From contig NWUY0300013777.1 of NCBI GenBank assembly GCA_004151065.3, forward strand, positions 85,356 to 95,884: 10,529 nucleotides of DNA, read 5' to 3'. Positions 8,454 through 10,529 of the stretch are shown here, piece after piece (within the stretch, counting starts at the first letter, position 1; each line of letters begins with the position of its first letter). The notes under the pieces were generated by a model. It ran no database searches. It saw only the letters and a list, made by a program, of their open reading frames with translations, and was not told the DNA's origin. A program made the position numbers and the translations under genes. Origin of the DNA: Larix sibirica. Lineage: Eukaryota; Streptophyta; Pinopsida; Pinales; Pinaceae.

Positions 8454-9240
8454 GGTTGACATGGGTTGATTATGGATGTTTACAATTGACTTTGGTTGAT
8501 ATGGTTTCCTATGGTTGATTTTGTTTGAGTTCATTGACTATTGTTGACTTGGTAGAAGGTGGTTGACAATGATTAACTTTAGTTAAGTTTGGTTGATTGT
8601 GTTTTAATGTTGTTGTCTTTGGATTACTATGATTGAATTTGGCACATTTTGTACATTGATTCAATATGATGATTGTGGTTGACTATGATTGAATTTGATA
8701 TGGTTAATTGTTGCTAATTGTGCTAGAATTGAAAAAATATGGTTGACTTGAATCACTAAGGTTGACATACATTGACTTTGCTTACCTGTGGATGAATTGG
8801 CTAAATGTGGTTGACTATGGTTGACATTTCTACCTAGGTTTGATTGTGGTTGAGTTTGTTAGTCATGCTTAGCCTTAGTCAATTTTGGTTGAATTGGCTA
8901 TCTAGTTTTGACTTGGGTTGTTGGCTATGCTTAACCTTAGTTGTATTTGGTTGAGCATGTTCACTTTAAGTCACTTAAATTAGTTGAGTGTTGTTGAAAT
9001 GTGTCAATGTCGTTGACCATGGTGGACTTCAATTGAAATTTCAATATAGTTGGACTTGTGTCACTATCATTAATTATGGTTAACTATGCTTGATTGTTTC
9101 TCACTATTAACATTCGAAATTAAATTGAGTATGATCGCCATGGTTGACACAATGGACCATTGTGAACCAAATACAATCATTGCCAACCATTATCATCCAT
9201 AGTCAACCTCAATGAATCAACATAAAAAACAATCAACAAT
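8454..9240. repeat. Degenerate GGTTGA minisatellite with about 10-bp phasing
   Basis: GGTTGA occurs on the + strand at 8454, 8464, 8494, 8513, 8561, 8591, 8677, 8741, 8760, 8809, 8819, 8848, 8887, 8949 and 9142. Most gaps between neighbours (10, 30, 19, 48, 30, 19, 49, 10, 29, 39) are close to multiples of 10, pointing to an ancestral unit near GGTTGACTAT. TTGAC appears 14 times on the + strand between 8456 and 9149. After 9156 the motif appears as its complement (CAACC, TCAAC), so the last 80 bases are in inverted orientation. There is no coding potential. It is an old, decayed short tandem array. Confidence 0.85.
9142..9168. repeat. Imperfect palindrome at the turning point of the GGTTGA array
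   Basis: GGTTGACACAATGG (9142-9155) faces CCATTGTGAACC (9157-9168) across a single A. The arms pair except for a two-base insertion in the left arm. GGTTGA units lie to its left and their complements to its right, so the palindrome marks the junction of the inverted halves. Confidence 0.8.
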
Positions 9241-9242
9241 AA

Positions 9243-9926
9243 TGTTAGCATCCTACCCTGACCCACCTTATTCCAAGAGTTAGTCACACATTGTCTAAGT
9301 CCATATCTTTGAAATAAGGCCTAGTAAGTTAGTGTTCATCAATCAATGTAAAAAGGGTCTCTTTATTAACTAAGACCCATTAGGAAATTGTCGTTTGATC
9401 ATGTTAAGTAGTTAGTGTTTTGGACATTTGGATCCTATTTAAAGAATATCCAAGTCTATGAAGTGTTTTAAGAATAATATTGTAACGGATATCTGCTCAA
9501 GTGAATGGTATCCCTACCATAAGAGGCTTGTGAGCATCATTGCTTTAATAACAAAGTTATTTTTCTTCCATCTTCTGCTATTATTGTCTGATATTTCTAG
9601 TTATGTGTTTCTTATTTATCGTTCTTTGCATGATAATCTTGTTATATACTATGTGATTCCCAAGTTATAGGAGTAAGTAACACCACTCTACCTTCCAAAT
9701 ACCACATGCAATGCACCCACCAAGACGGAGGCGATAATGGAATCAATAAAGAATATTCCCATGCACCTTCAATTGAATTCCTTTCAATTAGGTGTTTTTT
9801 TTTAATTTATTGATTGATTTTTATATCTTCATCAATACATTTCCCTATCAAGTATTGAAACACCAAAATCTATTTAATTTTAAGAAATTTTTTTTGGGGC
9901 AACCTCTTCATATGAACTACATAACA
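9243..9926 (+). mobile_element. Weak candidate for a solo LTR
   Basis: The segment opens with TGTTAG immediately after the GGTTGA array and could close with ATAACA at 9921-9926, giving TGTTA...TAACA ends. Inside are a GGGTCT...AGACCC hairpin (9355-9378), a CTATTTAAAG TATA-like box near 9435 and an AATAAA near 9747, in LTR order. The flanking 5-mers (AATAA and AAAAA) agree at four of five places, which means little in A-rich DNA. The 70-codon open stretch at 9458-9670 has no recognised motif and is probably chance. An ordinary intergenic origin remains possible. Confidence 0.28.
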
Positions 9927-10336
9927 AAAAAGAAAAGAAAATAATGGTATAATATTCCAAGAAGAGAGGTGGTGTCTAAAGACACCGTTAGATGATGTGC
10001 AGAAGGTTGTAGTCTATAGATGTGCATGAAAAGTATAGAAGAATATTACATGATGCACATTATTAGTTGACTTTGCAGCAGGACAAAAACAAAATGGTAT
10101 GAAAAAAGAGCATGTAGATTGTAGAATGTTATGAAGTATGAAATCCATTCTGTAATGTTGTTATAGTAAGGTAAAGTACATGATACAGTTCACCCATAGA
10201 AAGATCAGAGTATACAAAAGGTGCACACAATAGAATGCATTACAACAAATATGAAGAGTGCATAGATCAATAGAAAAACAAAGAAGTATCTTCAACACAC
10301 ATATCAGTGTGGCAGGACGAGGAAAGGAACAAGGAC
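9927..10336. other. About 0.4 kb with no recognisable gene
   Basis: The stretch is A-rich on the + strand. A short hairpin, GGTGTCT and AGACACC around AA, lies at 9971-9986. A minus-strand open stretch at 10161-10352 (63 codons) is Leu/Cys-rich with no recognised motif and overlaps the start of the minisatellite, so I treat it as chance. Confidence 0.5.
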
Positions 10337-10529
10337 TCGGTTCTTCCTTCAAGTCGGTGGCTGCAAAACTAGGGGGTCGGTGCCTCCATCAAGTCAAAGC
10401 TGGTAAATCACAAAGTCAATGATTTCTTCAAGTTGTAGCCTATAAAACCATGGGGTTGAATCCTCCTTCGAGTTTGTGCTAGAGAACTTCAAAAGTTGGT
10501 GCTTCCATGAATATAATATTTTTAATATA
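10337..10529. repeat. 40-bp minisatellite, four full copies and a partial fifth, open at the window edge
   Basis: Units run 10337-10376 (40), 10377-10415 (39), 10416-10455 (40), 10456-10495 (40) and a decayed partial from 10496. The shared pattern is TCGGTGCCTCCTTCAAGT, then a variable GT-rich middle, then AAAAC-like bases and a G-rich end. Copies agree at roughly two thirds of positions by eye. The period is not a multiple of three, which argues against a coding repeat. The array may continue to the right of the window. Confidence 0.85.

Noticed and set aside
9458-9670. 70-codon + strand open stretch with a hydrophobic middle.
   Set aside because: Looks like chance in AT-rich DNA. It lies inside a candidate LTR and has no motif.
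10161-10352. 63-codon minus-strand open stretch, Leu/Cys-rich.
   Set aside because: The composition follows from the A-rich + strand, there is no motif, and it runs into the minisatellite.
1-10529. tRNA, rRNA, CRISPR or bacterial operon signals.
   Set aside because: No cloverleaf arms, rRNA blocks, regularly spaced identical repeats with unique spacers or ribosome-binding-site patterned genes were seen.

Overview
The window looks like intergenic DNA from a land plant with a large, repeat-rich nuclear genome. The clues are strong AT richness, severe CpG depletion (I counted 2 CG dinucleotides in 4981-5580), a plant-type Ty3/gypsy polyprotein relic, a satellite-sized tandem repeat and a two-base N gap beside a microsatellite. 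A gymnosperm or similar genome fits well, but that is an inference from texture and not from a diagnostic gene. I see no intact protein-coding gene, tRNA, rRNA or CRISPR array.

Left third (1 to about 2640): the 3' part of a dead Ty3/gypsy LTR retrotransposon on the + strand. It reads reverse transcriptase thumb, RNase H, integrase zinc domain, integrase core and integrase C-terminus, ending at a stop at 2155-2157. A candidate 3' LTR starts at 2181. The reading frame changes repeatedly, twice at homopolymer runs, and in-frame stops are frequent. At least one integrase catalytic residue is replaced.

Middle (2640 to about 7000): after about 1.2 kb with no recognisable gene come scattered + strand coding remnants between 3838 and 6068. 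I do not recognise the family. The last and longest (4979-6068) reads as a glutamine-rich, probably helical protein in which most stops are TAG or TAA where CAG or CAA would fit. About 1 kb without a gene follows.

Right third (7000-10529): a cluster of tandem repeats. There are six diverged copies of a unit of about 175 bp (7042-8030), a TA/CA microsatellite next to the N gap, a degenerate GGTTGA array with roughly 10-bp phasing that flips orientation at a near-palindrome, and a 40-bp minisatellite running off the right edge. Between them lie a minus-strand relic that may derive from a LINE-type element (8122-8370) and a weak candidate solo LTR (9243-9926).

Nothing here appears to act together as a functional system. 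The interest lies in the decay signature, the unidentified degenerate coding region and the repeat architecture.
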